Below are positions 13,282-14,045 of a stretch of 14,045 nt of DNA, in pieces. The stretch covers positions 1 to 14,045 of the forward strand of contig JBAVAR010000136.1 in assembly GCA_049585815.1 (NCBI GenBank), given 5' to 3'. A model generated the notes under the pieces. It was not told where the DNA came from and did no database searches. It saw nothing but the letters and a program-made list of their open reading frames with translations. Numbering within the stretch: the stretch's first letter is position 1; each line of letters begins with the position of its first letter. A program made the translations under genes and the position numbers. Source of the DNA: DATLSM01 sp049585815 (GTDB lineage: Bacteria; Actinomycetota; Thermoleophilia; Solirubrobacterales; 70-9).

Positions 13282-13507
13282 GGGCAACGCAGGCTCTCCA
13301 TACCGGCATTTCCGGGCCACGCTCAAACACGGTGGGGGGAAAATGATCAAAGATGCCGCCCGTGAGCTGCCCCGGATCGGCCGCGAGCCGCTCCTACGGT
13401 CGCCAAAGGTTAGGGTTGCGCGACCAGTCAACGCAAGGAGGATTCGATGCATCGCAGATTCATGGGCGCACTGCCAATTGGCGCCCTTCTCTTCGCCGGC
13501 CTGTTAG
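13280..13507 (+). pseudogene. truncated ORF behind the SOS box
   Basis: The frame starts at ATG 13280, immediately after the LexA site, with SPYRHFRATLKHGG and MIKDAARELPRIG (about residues 6-34). This resembles the start of a small actinobacterial hypothetical protein family (SPY-x-HF ... AAAELP...), from memory. After about residue 40 (PLLRSPKVRV) the resemblance ends, and the frame overlaps the lipoprotein gene in another frame to a stop at 13507. It is probably the 5' remnant of a gene whose rest was lost. It has no ribosome site because the operator sits directly before it, so any translation would be leaderless. Confidence 0.35.
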
Positions 13508-13929
13508 TGGCGGGCTGCGGAAGCAGTAGTGGCACGACAACCACGACAGCCGCAATCTCCAAAGCTGAATTTGTGGCGAAGGGCAACGGGATTTGCGCGG
13601 TTGGAAACAGGAAGCAAGAAGTCGAAGTCATGGCCTTCGCCAAGAAACATGGCATCAGCGAAAAGCAAGAACCGACCAAGGCTCAGCAGAGTGAACTCGT
13701 TGACGCCGTTTTCGTTCCCAGCGTCCAATCCCAGATCGACTCGGTCAAAGCCCTCGGAGCCCCGAGCGGTGAGGAACAACAGGTGACCGCGGCACTTGAA
13801 TCCGCCCAGGAAGCCCTGAATGAAGTCAAGGCCAAGCCTGAACTTGCTTTCACCAAGCCCAGCCCTTTCAAGGCAGCCGGAGAAAAGCTGCACGCACTTG
13901 GGCTGATTCAGTGCGCGAAGGAAAGCTAA
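13447..13929 (+). CDS. secreted lipoprotein
   Basis: A 160-residue lipoprotein. The signal peptide has basic residues (MHRRFMG), a hydrophobic core (ALLFAGLL) and the lipobox LVAGC with C24 as the lipidated residue. A Ser/Gly/Thr-rich linker (GSSSGTTTTT) follows. The mature domain (about residues 37-160) is helical and Lys/Glu/Ala-rich, starting ISKAEFVAKGNGIC. It has two Cys (C50 and C157) near its ends that may be bridged. The protein would sit on the outer face of the cell membrane. An excellent ribosome site (AAGGAGG at 13435-13441) precedes the ATG. The upstream SOS box (13262) could control it if no other promoter lies between. The function is not known to me; many Thermoleophilia genomes seem to carry similar short lipoproteins (recollection). 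Confidence 0.87.
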   Translation: MHRRFMGALPIGALLFAGLLVAGCGSSSGTTTTTAAISKAEFVAKGNGICAVGNRKQEVEVMAFAKKHGISEKQEPTKAQQSELVDAVFVPSVQSQIDSVKALGAPSGEEQQVTAALESAQEALNEVKAKPELAFTKPSPFKAAGEKLHALGLIQCAKES

Positions 13930-13948
13930 GCGAAGCGAGACCGGGTCA

Positions 13949-13984
13949 CCAGCAGAAGGGTGATGCGCATCGCCCTTCTGCTGG
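13949..13984. terminator. 36-bp near-perfect palindrome after lipoprotein gene
   Basis: CCAGCAGAAGGGTGATGC (13949-13966) is followed at once by its reverse complement with a single G-T mismatch, giving up to a 16-18 bp stem. It starts 20 bases after the stop codon and probably ends the lipoprotein transcript. No T-run follows. The remaining 60 bases of the window show nothing I can identify. Confidence 0.7.
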
Positions 13985-14045
13985 ATCGGCAGTCAAGTAG
14001 GCGGTAGTGGTGTAACGCCCGTCGGTTCTTCGCGCGGCTTGTAGT

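Noticed and set aside
1..14045. CRISPR array or intact insertion sequence
   Set aside because: No regularly spaced repeats and no transposase motifs were seen on either strand.

Overview
The window reads as chromosomal DNA of a high-GC actinobacterium, probably of the Thermoleophilia/Solirubrobacterales type (inference). The reasons are strong G/C at third codon positions, GTG and TTG starts, stop/start overlaps between genes, and several secreted proteins that share an N-terminal block (LGGGAAFAATKL...NSVGTKQ) which I associate with that group.

Layout. (1) Positions 1-1560 are accessory: a small two-CxxC protein, a secreted head-domain protein on the minus strand, and directly beside it a frameshifted, inverted copy of that protein's C-terminal domain. 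(2) Positions 1756-4624 are a tight minus-strand operon: HIT-family hydrolase, then phosphomannomutase/phosphoglucomutase, then metallo-beta-lactamase-fold hydrolase, with 3-4 nt overlaps. (3) Positions 4726-6413 are the most interesting part. A complete SAM-I riboswitch with terminator and antiterminator controls a threonine-synthase-like PLP enzyme coupled to a MoaD/ThiS-like sulfur carrier ending in Gly-Gly. A SAM sensor normally guards methionine or homocysteine synthesis, so this pair is a candidate for a protein-thiocarboxylate route to homocysteine. (4) Positions 6519-9012 hold a nucleotidyltransferase resembling glucose-1-phosphate cytidylyltransferase, an NAD-dependent epimerase/dehydratase, and an SRAP (HMCES/YedK-type) abasic-site protein, again with overlapping junctions. 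A tRNA-Arg(CCG) follows on the minus strand.

(5) From 9085 rightward the content is accessory. A decayed tyrosine integrase runs into the tRNA gene. After it come a small dimeric alpha-beta barrel-like protein, about 1 kb of poorly coding DNA with two overlapping small minus-strand ORFs, a collagen-like secreted protein convergent with another head-domain protein across a shared hairpin terminator, an SOS (LexA) box in front of a truncated ORF, and a lipoprotein gene followed by a long palindrome.

The core operons fit together loosely. The mutase can supply hexose-1-phosphate, which the nucleotidyltransferase and dehydratase would turn into an activated deoxysugar for a cell-surface glycan. 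The riboswitch operon is a separate sulfur/amino-acid unit. The flanks carry a small expanding and decaying family of secreted proteins and the remains of an integrated element.
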